This document shows, piece after piece, positions 26,184 through 34,330 of a DNA stretch of 64,000 nucleotides (positions are counted from its first letter, which is position 1; each line of letters begins with the position of its first letter). The notes under the pieces are model-generated. The model saw only the letters and a program-made list of their open reading frames with translations. It did no database searches and had not been told where the DNA came from. Source of the stretch: Eggerthellaceae bacterium (GTDB lineage Bacteria > Actinomycetota > Coriobacteriia > Coriobacteriales > Eggerthellaceae). The DNA lies in NCBI GenBank assembly GCA_009782615.1, contig WRIS01000005.1, positions 52,385-116,384 on the forward strand, written 5' to 3'. The translations under genes were made by a program, and so were the position numbers.

Positions 26184-28076
26184 GTGGCAAAGAGCAAGAA
26201 CCTAGGACCTTATGAACTTCGCGGCGAACTCGGTCGTGGCGCCATGGCGAAGGTGTGGCGGGCGTGGGACCCGAAACTTGAACGTGAAGTAGCCATCAAG
26301 GAACCGCTTTTTGATGAGCGTCTTTCTCCTGCGGTGCTTGAAGAAATGGGCTCGCGCTTCGTTAAAGAAGGCAAAGCTGCAGCCCGCCTCAATCACCCCG
26401 GCATCGTTACTATCTATGCGGCAGACGTCTATGATTCACGCCCCGTTATCGTCATGGAGCTTATCGACGGCATCACCTTAAGTGAGATGCTCGACTCGGG
26501 TTCGATGACCCCGCAAACCTCTCTTGATGCTCTTGACCAGCTGCTTGATGCGGTTGGTTACGCTCATTCCCAAGGCGTGGTGCACCGCGACATCAAGCCC
26601 GACAACATCTTTGTAACCAAAGACGGGCGCATCAAGCTTTCCGACTTTGGTATTGCGCACATGGACGACTCGTCCATGACCCATGCAACCCAGTTGGGTA
26701 CTGTGTTGGGAACACCAGGCTATATGGCACCCGAACAAGCAACTGGTTCAGCAATCGACAATCGAACTGACTTGTTTGCCGTCGGTACTATCGCTTACGA
26801 AATGCTTACCGGCAAAAACCCCTTTGGGGCTGGAGATGGCACCAATTTTGCAACTTTAATTTATCGTATCGTTAACGAACCGGTGCCCGAACTACCTGAC
26901 GCTGCAACTGAAGGGCTTCCTGCAGACATTCGCCCTGCAGTGTTAGCCGCGCTCAACAAAAACCCTGACGATCGCCCTCAAGATGCCGCATCTTTCAAGG
27001 CAATGCTGCACGGGGCTGCATCTCCCGTACCTGGTATGAAACCGGCGCCCAAGCCTGCGAGTTATTCGACGCAACAAGCTTCTTCCTCAAGCAAGAAGTG
27101 GTTGCCCTATGCACTTGTTGGAGCGCTTGGGGTGATAATCGTTGGCATCGTGTTCGCTTTCGCTACATCAGGCGGCAACGGGGACGGACTGGTGGACAGT
27201 TCGACGTTTATGTCAGATGGAGTGACTTCTGATGGGGAAAACAAAAATGGCGACGAAGAACAACAAAACGAACAAGACAATGCTCCTACATTGGATATTG
27301 TGGCCATTCAAAATGCGCTAGACCAAAGCGGTGCAAAAGGAGACTTTAGCGTTGCTGTACTTGATTTAAGAACCGACGCCCTTTACAGTACAGATTTTGC
27401 AAATACCCCCTTCTTCGCTTCTGCTTTAATTAACGTTCCTCTTCTTTATGCTATCGATAAGAAAATTGAAGCCAACGAACTATCGCTCAACGACACCGTT
27501 ACTTTTAGACATTCGGTTTCGGGGCGAGGAATCTATGCCAAGGGCGACGACGGAAAGAGCATGACCTTAAGAGAAGTTCTTAGCGTTATGCTTAAATACA
27601 GCGACAATAATGCCACGAACACCCTCCTCGATTATGTGGGAATTTCAGAAGTAAACAAAGTATGCAACCAGAACGGCTATGCGAGTATCAGACTTGAAAG
27701 AGGGTTTGTGTCGGGGGAAACATCTCTTGAAAATTACGTTGGTGCTGAAGATGTTGCCCGCATGGTTGGTGAGCTTTACAAAAATTCCAAAGGCGTGGGA
27801 ACACAGTTTATTCAAGACAATTTTCTTATCAACGATGACGCGACCCGAAAAGGACTTTTAAGAAACATACCTCAATCGGTTTCTTATTTTAATCATAACG
27901 GCTTTGCTGAAACACGCTTTAACGAGGTGGTCATTATTGATTCAGACCCGTATTCAAACGAAGAAAATCGTCTCGTTTATGTAATGGTTTTTCTTTCTCA
28001 AAAAGGAAATGGGGAAGCCTCATCTGGCGTGGCTGCAACAGTAGGACTCATGGCGTATAAGGATTTAGCCGCATGA
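26184..28076 (+). CDS. transmembrane Ser/Thr kinase with degenerate beta-lactamase-fold ectodomain (second)
   Basis: 630 residues. Kinase domain with Lys39, H134-R-D136 and D154-F-G intact; membrane helix about 305-328; short acidic linker; beta-lactamase-like ectodomain about 375-628. The nucleophile region reads FASALIN (Ser412 kept, the Lys of S-x-x-K replaced by Ile), YSDNN is kept (Ser473), and the KTG triad is missing (FNHNGF). It lacks the PstP-like module. GTG 26184 has AGGAAGGGA upstream. The stop overlaps the next gene by four bases, repeating the kinase/hydrolase pair at 23117-26153. Confidence 0.88.
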   Translation: MAKSKNLGPYELRGELGRGAMAKVWRAWDPKLEREVAIKEPLFDERLSPAVLEEMGSRFVKEGKAAARLNHPGIVTIYAADVYDSRPVIVMELIDGITLSEMLDSGSMTPQTSLDALDQLLDAVGYAHSQGVVHRDIKPDNIFVTKDGRIKLSDFGIAHMDDSSMTHATQLGTVLGTPGYMAPEQATGSAIDNRTDLFAVGTIAYEMLTGKNPFGAGDGTNFATLIYRIVNEPVPELPDAATEGLPADIRPAVLAALNKNPDDRPQDAASFKAMLHGAASPVPGMKPAPKPASYSTQQASSSSKKWLPYALVGALGVIIVGIVFAFATSGGNGDGLVDSSTFMSDGVTSDGENKNGDEEQQNEQDNAPTLDIVAIQNALDQSGAKGDFSVAVLDLRTDALYSTDFANTPFFASALINVPLLYAIDKKIEANELSLNDTVTFRHSVSGRGIYAKGDDGKSMTLREVLSVMLKYSDNNATNTLLDYVGISEVNKVCNQNGYASIRLERGFVSGETSLENYVGAEDVARMVGELYKNSKGVGTQFIQDNFLINDDATRKGLLRNIPQSVSYFNHNGFAETRFNEVVIIDSDPYSNEENRLVYVMVFLSQKGNGEASSGVAATVGLMAYKDLAA

Positions 28077-29005
28077 AAAATAGGCTCAAAAACAACCTAT
28101 TCTTCTTAATTATCGTATCGCTTCTTTTGCCGATTTTGGGGTGCACTTCGGGGGGCGGGTATGTTTCGGTGCCACCTGAAGACCCTGCGACATCGAAATC
28201 GGGAAGCTCCATTCAGCCTTCGCAAGAAGATCCTGCGCTGGACACAACGGCGGACACTATCTTCGTTCTTGGCCCGCTCGAAGATTCAATTAAAAATAGA
28301 ATTTCCCTTTTAGAGGGAGACTGGTCTGTTTACATAAAAGACTTAAGCAGTGGAGAGACTATCAGCATCAATAGCCATAAAGGGAAAGCAGCAAGTCTAA
28401 CTAAACTTTTTATTATGGTGTCTGTCTATCAGCAAGTAAAAAGTGGCTTACTACCTCTAGACGGGGAAACCAAGAGCCTTCTTTATCAAATGATTACCGC
28501 TAGCGATAACGAAGCCTCAAATACTTTGGTAGCAAAATTAGGTAATGGAGATTTTAAGCGAGGAATGGCATTCGAAAACAGGTTGATTAACGACTGGGGT
28601 TATAAAGATTCTGAACAGCAAAGAGATATGAAAGATTGGCGAGACAAACCTGTTGAAGGAGAAAACTATACTTCCGTTATGGATTGCGGGGAATTGCTAG
28701 AAAAGATTTATAAAGGGGAGTGTGTCTCAAAGGAATTTGATCGACAAATGCTTGACATGATGCTTGAGCAAACCCGTCGCGGGAAAATTCCCGCAGGACT
28801 TCCCAACGGCGTTATGGTTGCCAACAAAACAGGTGAGCTTTCTGACACAGAAAACGATGTTGCAGTTGTGTATACGGCAAATGGAGATTACATATTGTGC
28901 GTTCTGGCAAGCGGACTAAAGGACACCGATAGTGCGCGAGTAATCATTGCTGAGATTTCTGCTGAGGTATATGAGTATATTGCTTCGTATGATAGAGCAG
29001 CTTAG
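28073..29005 (+). CDS. beta-lactamase-fold serine hydrolase lipoprotein
   Basis: 310 residues with a lipoprotein signal peptide ending in the lipobox PILGC (about residue 24), so anchored outside the membrane. The hydrolase domain keeps S108-L-T-K111, S144-D-N146 and K252-T253-G254. As in the hydrolase at 25200, no clear omega-loop Glu is visible. It starts four bases inside the preceding kinase gene, so kinase and hydrolase are probably made together. Annotated homologues are usually called class A beta-lactamase-related serine hydrolases; the natural substrate is unknown and may be a wall peptide. Confidence 0.85.
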   Translation: MKNRLKNNLFFLIIVSLLLPILGCTSGGGYVSVPPEDPATSKSGSSIQPSQEDPALDTTADTIFVLGPLEDSIKNRISLLEGDWSVYIKDLSSGETISINSHKGKAASLTKLFIMVSVYQQVKSGLLPLDGETKSLLYQMITASDNEASNTLVAKLGNGDFKRGMAFENRLINDWGYKDSEQQRDMKDWRDKPVEGENYTSVMDCGELLEKIYKGECVSKEFDRQMLDMMLEQTRRGKIPAGLPNGVMVANKTGELSDTENDVAVVYTANGDYILCVLASGLKDTDSARVIIAEISAEVYEYIASYDRAA

Positions 29006-29056
29006 TTTAGTGAAACTATTTGTCGAACGGTGAACTTGGGGAAAGAGCAAACGACA

Positions 29057-31186
29057 ATGGTGCAAAACAATACTTTAGGACCTTATGAACTCCGCGGCGA
29101 ACTCGGCAGAGGCGCCATGGCGAAGGTGTGGCGGGGCTGGGACCCGAAACTTGAGCGTGAAGTAGCCATCAAGGAACCACTTTTCGATGAGCGACTTTCC
29201 CCGGAAGTCCTCGAAGAAATGGGCTCGCGCTTCGTTAAAGAAGGCAAGGCAGCGGCGCGTCTAAACCATCCCTGTATCGTTACCATTTATGCAGCGGACG
29301 TCTATGATTCGCGCCCGGTAATTGTGATGGAACTCATTGACGGCATCACTTTAAGCGAAATGCTCGACTCAGGTTCAATGACTCCGCAGTCTACGCTAGA
29401 TGCTCTTGACCAACTGCTTGATGCGGTTGGTTATGCCCATTCCCAAGGCGTGGTGCACCGCGACATCAAGCCCGACAACATTTTTGTAACCAAAGACGGG
29501 CGCATCAAGCTTTCCGACTTTGGTATTGCGCACATGGATGATTCTTCCATGACCCATGCGACTCAGTTAGGTACCGTGTTAGGAACACCAGGCTACATGG
29601 CACCCGAACAAGCAACCGGTTCAGCCATCGACAATCGAACCGACTTGTTTGCCATCGGTACTATCGCTTACGAAATGCTCACCGGCAAAAACCCTTTCGG
29701 AGTTGGGGAGGCCACCAATCCAACTACGCTCATTTACCGCATTGTGCACGAACCGGTGCCCGAACTGCCTGACGCTGCAACCGAAGGGCTTCCTGCCGAT
29801 ATCCGTCCTGCCATTTTTGCCGCGCTCAACAAAAACCCTGACGACCGTCCTCAAGATGCAGACGCCTTCAAAGCAATGTTGCACGGGGCACCTGTGCCGA
29901 TTTCAAGTAAAACTTCGGCGCGTTCGTCAGTTTCCTCTTCCACAAATGCAAAATCTAAGAAATGGCTGCCCTATGCACTTGTCGGAGCGTTTGGGGTGCT
30001 AATCGTTGGCATCGTATTTGCCCTCGCCACATCAGGTGGTGGTGGTCTGGTCAGCAGAAATGATGCTGGCGGTGACAAAGTAAACAATACTGCACTGGAA
30101 CAAGCGCAAAGTGATACAAGAGCGGCTGCTGATTACGAAGTATTATACGAAGACTTACTCAGCCAGTATAAAGAGCCAAAAAAGCACGGGCTTGATTCTA
30201 GGCAACTTACAGCACCGTATACCGAAGGATATTTGGAAGCCTTTTACGATTCTTTAGTTATAAGCATAACCGAGGGAAGCCACCCTCATATGGATTCTGA
30301 AAATGTTCACTATGCTTTTTTCGATATTGACAACAACGGCATCCCTGAACTTTTAATCGGATATGACTTTGGAAATGCAGGCAGTTTGGGCTTAAGACTG
30401 CTAAGTATTTACACGCTCGATTCACAGGAAGACCCCGTTCTTGTTTGTCGTTTTCATGGAGTGAGCGCTATTTATGGGTTTGTGCTCATTGACTATGACG
30501 ATGAAATTCTTGTTTATACGGAAGGCGGCGATTCGGGCATTAGGAGCGACACGGCATCTCGTTTAAATGGCGCACATCTTGAGCCGGTGTGGGAGGGAAA
30601 ATATGACAATGGGCGTGGTTCGGGCAACGTTCCAGAATGTAAAATCAACGGTAGCACCTATTCAGAAGACGAATACATGAGATTTTGGGAATCATTCGAA
30701 TCTGCTCAAAAACCCTCAATTTCATGGAAGCAATTAAATAGTATGGAGACAACTAGTTTGTCGCAAGGGTCGAAGCAAACCCAGCTCTCTGTTGATGATA
30801 CGACGACCAGTAAAGCCGATGAAGCAGAACTTTGGAAACGTTTCTTGCAGGGCGACTACACGGTGATAGCAGGGTCTTGGCAAAATCGCAGTGATGGTGA
30901 TTTCACAATCAAAATACATCCTGATGGCCTAGTGGAAACAGCCTATGAGAATTATTCTCTCTTTGATCCACACACCGACAAGGGAGCATATTTTGCAGGG
31001 CTAGTCTATGCTTCCGAGTTTGGTCTAATTGCATATCCTCCAGGCATTTCTGTTCTTGGACGCACCGAACCTGGGCCAGACTCTAAAGAGTTCATTATTC
31101 CCAGCGACGAATCGCAGTTGCGCATTTGCGTCAGCTTCTATTTTCCCCAATCAGAATTAGCTATTTTATACAGAATTCCCGACTAA
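29057..31186 (+). CDS. transmembrane Ser/Thr kinase with DxDxNG-containing ectodomain
   Basis: 709 residues. The kinase domain is complete and almost identical to those at 26184 and 32493. A membrane helix lies at about 302-325. The ectodomain has a loop FFDIDNNGIPELLIGYD (about 417-433), a DxDxNG..E pattern like EF-hand and dockerin calcium loops that is common in secreted proteins of gut bacteria. A C-terminal beta-rich region (FTIKIHPDGLVETAY) is of unknown family. ATG 29057 is chosen because the paralogue at 32493 starts at the same point with the same leader; a GTG at 29030 is in frame. One Cys (NHPCIV) replaces the usual Gly in the kinase N lobe. Confidence 0.87.
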   Translation: MVQNNTLGPYELRGELGRGAMAKVWRGWDPKLEREVAIKEPLFDERLSPEVLEEMGSRFVKEGKAAARLNHPCIVTIYAADVYDSRPVIVMELIDGITLSEMLDSGSMTPQSTLDALDQLLDAVGYAHSQGVVHRDIKPDNIFVTKDGRIKLSDFGIAHMDDSSMTHATQLGTVLGTPGYMAPEQATGSAIDNRTDLFAIGTIAYEMLTGKNPFGVGEATNPTTLIYRIVHEPVPELPDAATEGLPADIRPAIFAALNKNPDDRPQDADAFKAMLHGAPVPISSKTSARSSVSSSTNAKSKKWLPYALVGAFGVLIVGIVFALATSGGGGLVSRNDAGGDKVNNTALEQAQSDTRAAADYEVLYEDLLSQYKEPKKHGLDSRQLTAPYTEGYLEAFYDSLVISITEGSHPHMDSENVHYAFFDIDNNGIPELLIGYDFGNAGSLGLRLLSIYTLDSQEDPVLVCRFHGVSAIYGFVLIDYDDEILVYTEGGDSGIRSDTASRLNGAHLEPVWEGKYDNGRGSGNVPECKINGSTYSEDEYMRFWESFESAQKPSISWKQLNSMETTSLSQGSKQTQLSVDDTTTSKADEAELWKRFLQGDYTVIAGSWQNRSDGDFTIKIHPDGLVETAYENYSLFDPHTDKGAYFAGLVYASEFGLIAYPPGISVLGRTEPGPDSKEFIIPSDESQLRICVSFYFPQSELAILYRIPD

Positions 31187-31233
31187 AAACACTAATTCCT
31201 AAAGCACAAACAAATACATTTTTCCTACATCAG

Positions 31234-31271
31234 AATCCGCAAAAATGTTTTATTTTACAAGCTTGCGGATT
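31234..31271. repeat. inverted repeat downstream of kinase gene
   Basis: AATCCGCAA (31234-31242) and TTGCGGATT (31263-31271) form a perfect 9-bp stem around 20 bases. There is no T-run after it on either strand, so it is not a classical terminator. It lies 24 bases before the first 25-bp direct repeat that flanks the PIN toxin-antitoxin module. Confidence 0.5.
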
Positions 31272-31294
31272 ACGATGCGGCAAACGCGCAAGTA

Positions 31295-31319
31295 TCGTGA
31301 CGAAAATGTTGTCGTTTAC
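31295..31319 (+). repeat. left 25-bp direct repeat flanking the PIN module
   Basis: Identical over 25 bases to 32379-32403 (begins TCGTGACGAAAATGTTGTCG). The two copies bracket the antitoxin and PIN genes and nothing else. Longer than a usual transposon target duplication, it looks like a recombination scar or site. Confidence 0.8.
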
Positions 31320-31394
31320 GAAACAGGCTCATCATTGAAAAGACGAGGAACATATGGTACAGTTATTTCAGATAAAGCAGATAGAGGTGAGACT

Positions 31395-31778
31395 ATGACT
31401 GATGCATTGATGGAAAAAGATACACTGGCTCTTCAGCATTCGCTTTCTCAACCAGGCGATAAGATTTCCGTTTCGTTGTCACGAAAAACCGCCGAATACC
31501 TTTTACAGTTTACTAGGGCTAAAGTCGAGGGGCATGAAGTGATAGTCACACACGGGCTAAACGAAGTTACCCCCACAGAAGCAGCGTTAATCCTCGGCAT
31601 TTCGCGCCCCCAAGTAAGAAAGTTGATGGAGAAAGGGCTTGTACCCTATCGAAAAGTGGGAACGCACCATCGCATTCCCGCAGAAGCCCTCAGAGCCTGG
31701 GAGGAAACAGAGCGCAATCGCCGTGAGATAGCGCTCGATCGTTTGGCTGATTTGCAAAATGAACTCGGGCTTTTCTAA
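31395..31778 (+). CDS. antitoxin with excisionase-type helix-turn-helix
   Basis: 127 residues. The second half, TPTEAALILGISRPQVRKLM then VPYRKVGTHHRIPAEALRAWEE, is a MerR/excisionase-like winged helix-turn-helix. The first half should contact the toxin. ATG 31395 has GAGGTG five bases upstream; the longer frame back to 31245 runs through the direct repeat and is not used. Its TAA is followed at once by the ATG of the PIN gene. This gene pair, DNA-binding antitoxin then PIN protein, is a widespread toxin-antitoxin arrangement in actinobacteria. Confidence 0.82.
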   Translation: MTDALMEKDTLALQHSLSQPGDKISVSLSRKTAEYLLQFTRAKVEGHEVIVTHGLNEVTPTEAALILGISRPQVRKLMEKGLVPYRKVGTHHRIPAEALRAWEETERNRREIALDRLADLQNELGLF

Positions 31779-32384
31779 ATGAAAACATCATTAGTTCAAC
31801 TTCCGAGTTTTCCTCAGGTTGTGCTTGCTGATGCTAACGTACTGTATGCCAGAATTATCAGGGATTATTTGCTCCATGCTGCATCGGTCGGCATCATTTC
31901 TATTGCTTGGAGCGAGACCATCCTAAATGAAGCTATCAAACACCTGATTGAAAATATCCCAAAATTCTCTGCTGAATCCGGAGTTTTATTAAAACGCTTG
32001 ATGAATGAAGCCTATCCGCTTGCACAGGTTGATTCTACGCAAGAAGATTTCCTTCGCTTGGATGCTGTCTGCCTTCCCGACGAAAATGATCGCCACGTTT
32101 TGGCAGCAGCTTTAGCGGCTGAAGCAAACGTTCTTTGTACTGCCAATACCAAAGATTTTCCTAAAGAAGTTACCTCTTTGTTTGATTTAAGCGTATTTAC
32201 TCCTGATGAATTGCTGAGTGCACTTATCGTGCAATACCCAGAAAAGATGCTTATTGTGCACAGTCGCACGGTTTCGCGGCTTCAGGGAGCGACAGACGCT
32301 TCGACATTAGAAGCTCTTATTAAAGCCGGAGCTTCTGTCACATCAAGGGCGATGGGAGATCTTCTAAAGCAGAACAATTCGTGA
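31779..32384 (+). CDS. PIN-domain toxin (putative RNase)
   Basis: 201 residues. The PIN-type acidic residues are visible: Asp in VLADANVLYAR, Glu in WSETILNEA, and Asp in DENDRHVLAAA, followed by NTKDFP. PIN toxins are Mg-dependent ribonucleases; this one is of the longer, two-part kind with about 60 extra C-terminal residues. The stop codon lies inside the right 25-bp direct repeat. The pair interrupts a run of kinase genes, which suggests later insertion. Confidence 0.85.
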   Translation: MKTSLVQLPSFPQVVLADANVLYARIIRDYLLHAASVGIISIAWSETILNEAIKHLIENIPKFSAESGVLLKRLMNEAYPLAQVDSTQEDFLRLDAVCLPDENDRHVLAAALAAEANVLCTANTKDFPKEVTSLFDLSVFTPDELLSALIVQYPEKMLIVHSRTVSRLQGATDASTLEALIKAGASVTSRAMGDLLKQNNS

Positions 32385-32403
32385 CGAAAATGTTGTCGTT
32401 TAC
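32379..32403 (+). repeat. right 25-bp direct repeat flanking the PIN module
   Basis: Second copy of the 25-base repeat at 31295-31319. It supplies the last two codons (Asn-Ser region) and stop of the PIN gene, and is followed after 21 bases by a candidate kinase promoter. Confidence 0.8.
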
Positions 32404-32424
32404 AAACCAATCTTATCTGTACTA

Positions 32425-32453
32425 TTCAACTATAAATGCTTTTCATCTACACT
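32425..32453 (+). promoter_or_regulatory. candidate promoter of kinase gene at 32493
   Basis: TTCAAC (32425-32430), 17 bp, TACACT (32448-32453). The identical hexamers with the same 17-bp spacing occur on the minus strand at 39298-39326, before the other kinase operon. Both leaders then share AACTTGAGGAAAG before the start codon. Confidence 0.5.
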
Positions 32454-32492
32454 GTTTATATAACGGAGAACTTGAGGAAAGAATAAACGACA

Positions 32493-33330
32493 ATGGTGCA
32501 AAACAATACTTTAGGACCTTACGAATTACGGGGCGAACTCGGCAGAGGCGCCATGGCGAAGGTGTGGCGCGGCTGGGATCCAAAACTTGAACGCGAAGTA
32601 GCTATCAAGGAACCGCTTTTTGATGAGCGCCTTTCCCCAGAGGTCCTTGAAGAAATGGGCTCGCGCTTCGTTAAAGAAGGCAAGGCTGCAGCCCGCCTCA
32701 ATCACCCCGGCATCGTTACTATCTATGCGGCAGACGTCTATGATTCACGCCCCGTTATCGTCATGGAGCTTATCGACGGCATCACCTTAAGTGAGATGCT
32801 CGACTTGGGTTCAATGACTCCGCAGTCTACGCTAGATGCTCTTGACCAGCTGCTTGATGCGGTTGGTTACGCTCATTCCCAAGGCGTGGTGCACCGCGAC
32901 ATCAAGCCCGACAACATCTTTGTAACCAAAGACGGGCGCATCAAGCTTTCCGACTTTGGTATTGCGCACATGGATGATTCTTCCATGACCCATGCGACTC
33001 AGTTAGGTACCGTGTTGGGAACGCCGGGCTACATGGCACCCGAACAAGCAACCGGTTCAGCCATCGACAATCGGACTGACTTGTTTGCCATCGGTACTAT
33101 CGCTTACGAAATGCTCACCGGCAAAAACCCCTTTGGAGCGGGAGACGGCACCAATTTCGCAACTTTAATTTATCGTATCGTTAACGAACCGGTGCCCGAA
33201 CTGCCTGACGCTGCAACCGAAGGGCTTCCTGCCGATATCCGTCCTGCCATTTTTGCCGCGCTCAACAAAAACCCTGACGACCGCCCTCAAGATGCCGCAT
33301 CTTTCAAGGCAATGCTGCACGGGGCTGCCG
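32493..33330 (+). repeat. kinase-domain repeat, one of six near-identical copies
   Basis: About 830 bases encoding the kinase domain recur at roughly 23280-24105, 26205-27025, 29080-29890 and here on the plus strand, and 36640-37470 and 38420-39235 on the minus strand. This copy alternates between the two neighbours: 32690-32803 is identical to 26385-26498, 32813-32849 matches 29373-29409, the stretch around 33145-33190 follows the 26184 gene, and 33200-33285 follows the 29057 gene. Such switching indicates gene conversion. Confidence 0.85.
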
Positions 33331-34241
33331 TGCCCGAACCGAATGGCATGTCCGCCCTTGCGTCCGCATCAGCTTCTTTCTCGACGCAAGATTTCACTCA
33401 GGCGCAAACCCAGACGCAAGCGCAAACATCCCCTTCGACTCAAAGTAAAAAATGGCTTCCCTACGTCCTCGTTGGCGGAATCGGGATAGTGGCTTTAATA
33501 GCCGTGTTCGCCTTCGCCACGTCGGGCGGGGGCGGTGGTGGTGTCGGCGGAACAATGCCGCCACCTATTCAGCAATCAGCAACTTCCCATGAGGGCGACC
33601 CTCAAGAAGAAGCCGCAGGCGCTGCCGAAGAAGTACCCGATGATGCCGATTTCTTCCTGACCATCGTAGGAGGCAAGGTTGCCATCTATCAAGGGGATCC
33701 CAACGGAACTTCCAAGGTCTATCGCATTTCCGACATAGCCACGCAAGACTTACAGCCAGATGCCATAAGCCAACTTGAAAAGGGCATTGTTGTGGTCGAC
33801 ATCGAAACGGCTGAGTCTCTTATAGAGGCGTATCGCAAGCAAGCCGAGCCTGTCAAAATCGAATACGAATACGTTGTTGTCCCAGGAAAAAGGTCGTGGG
33901 AAGACGCTCAAGCCTACTGTGAAAGCCTGGGAGGTCGCCTCGCTTGTATTCACAACGCAGAAGAATTTTCGAAGGTCTTGGCGGTTGCGCAAAACACCAA
34001 CCACAAGGTTTTCTGGCTTGGCGCCTATCGCGTAGGAGACGAATTTTTCTGGATTGATGGGGAGCCCTTCACGTTTACTGCGTGGGCTGAAGGGGAACCG
34101 AACAATGAGGGCGGAATCGAGAATCGTATGTGCTTGTTTAATGCACGAGGTGGTTGGGAATGGTACGATACGCCGAGCGATTTTGGAGGAACCTATTCCG
34201 ATGCCACGGTTGCGGCAATTATGCAGCGCCCCATAAACTAA
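32493..34241 (+). CDS. transmembrane Ser/Thr kinase with C-type lectin ectodomain
   Basis: 582 residues: complete kinase domain; Thr/Gln/Ala linker; membrane helix about 319-342; PstP-like module about 386-450 (FFLTIVGGKVAIYQG onward); then a C-type lectin-like domain about 458-580 with WEDAQAYCESLGGRLA, FWLGAYR, EFFWIDG and EGEPNNEGG. The EPN tripeptide is the sugar/Ca-binding motif of mannose-type lectins, but the Cys pattern is incomplete. Suggests sensing of a glycan. The kinase-encoding DNA is a mosaic of the genes at 26184 and 29057. ATG 32493 with GAGGAAAG 11 bases upstream. Confidence 0.88.
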   Translation: MVQNNTLGPYELRGELGRGAMAKVWRGWDPKLEREVAIKEPLFDERLSPEVLEEMGSRFVKEGKAAARLNHPGIVTIYAADVYDSRPVIVMELIDGITLSEMLDLGSMTPQSTLDALDQLLDAVGYAHSQGVVHRDIKPDNIFVTKDGRIKLSDFGIAHMDDSSMTHATQLGTVLGTPGYMAPEQATGSAIDNRTDLFAIGTIAYEMLTGKNPFGAGDGTNFATLIYRIVNEPVPELPDAATEGLPADIRPAIFAALNKNPDDRPQDAASFKAMLHGAAVPEPNGMSALASASASFSTQDFTQAQTQTQAQTSPSTQSKKWLPYVLVGGIGIVALIAVFAFATSGGGGGGVGGTMPPPIQQSATSHEGDPQEEAAGAAEEVPDDADFFLTIVGGKVAIYQGDPNGTSKVYRISDIATQDLQPDAISQLEKGIVVVDIETAESLIEAYRKQAEPVKIEYEYVVVPGKRSWEDAQAYCESLGGRLACIHNAEEFSKVLAVAQNTNHKVFWLGAYRVGDEFFWIDGEPFTFTAWAEGEPNNEGGIENRMCLFNARGGWEWYDTPSDFGGTYSDATVAAIMQRPIN

Positions 34242-34330
34242 CAACGAGTCAGCCACAGCCCAGCAAGCAAGCCAGCCGCTAACTGCAAGCTAACTGCAAG
34301 TCGACCGCAAGCCAAAAACCAACGGTGGCA

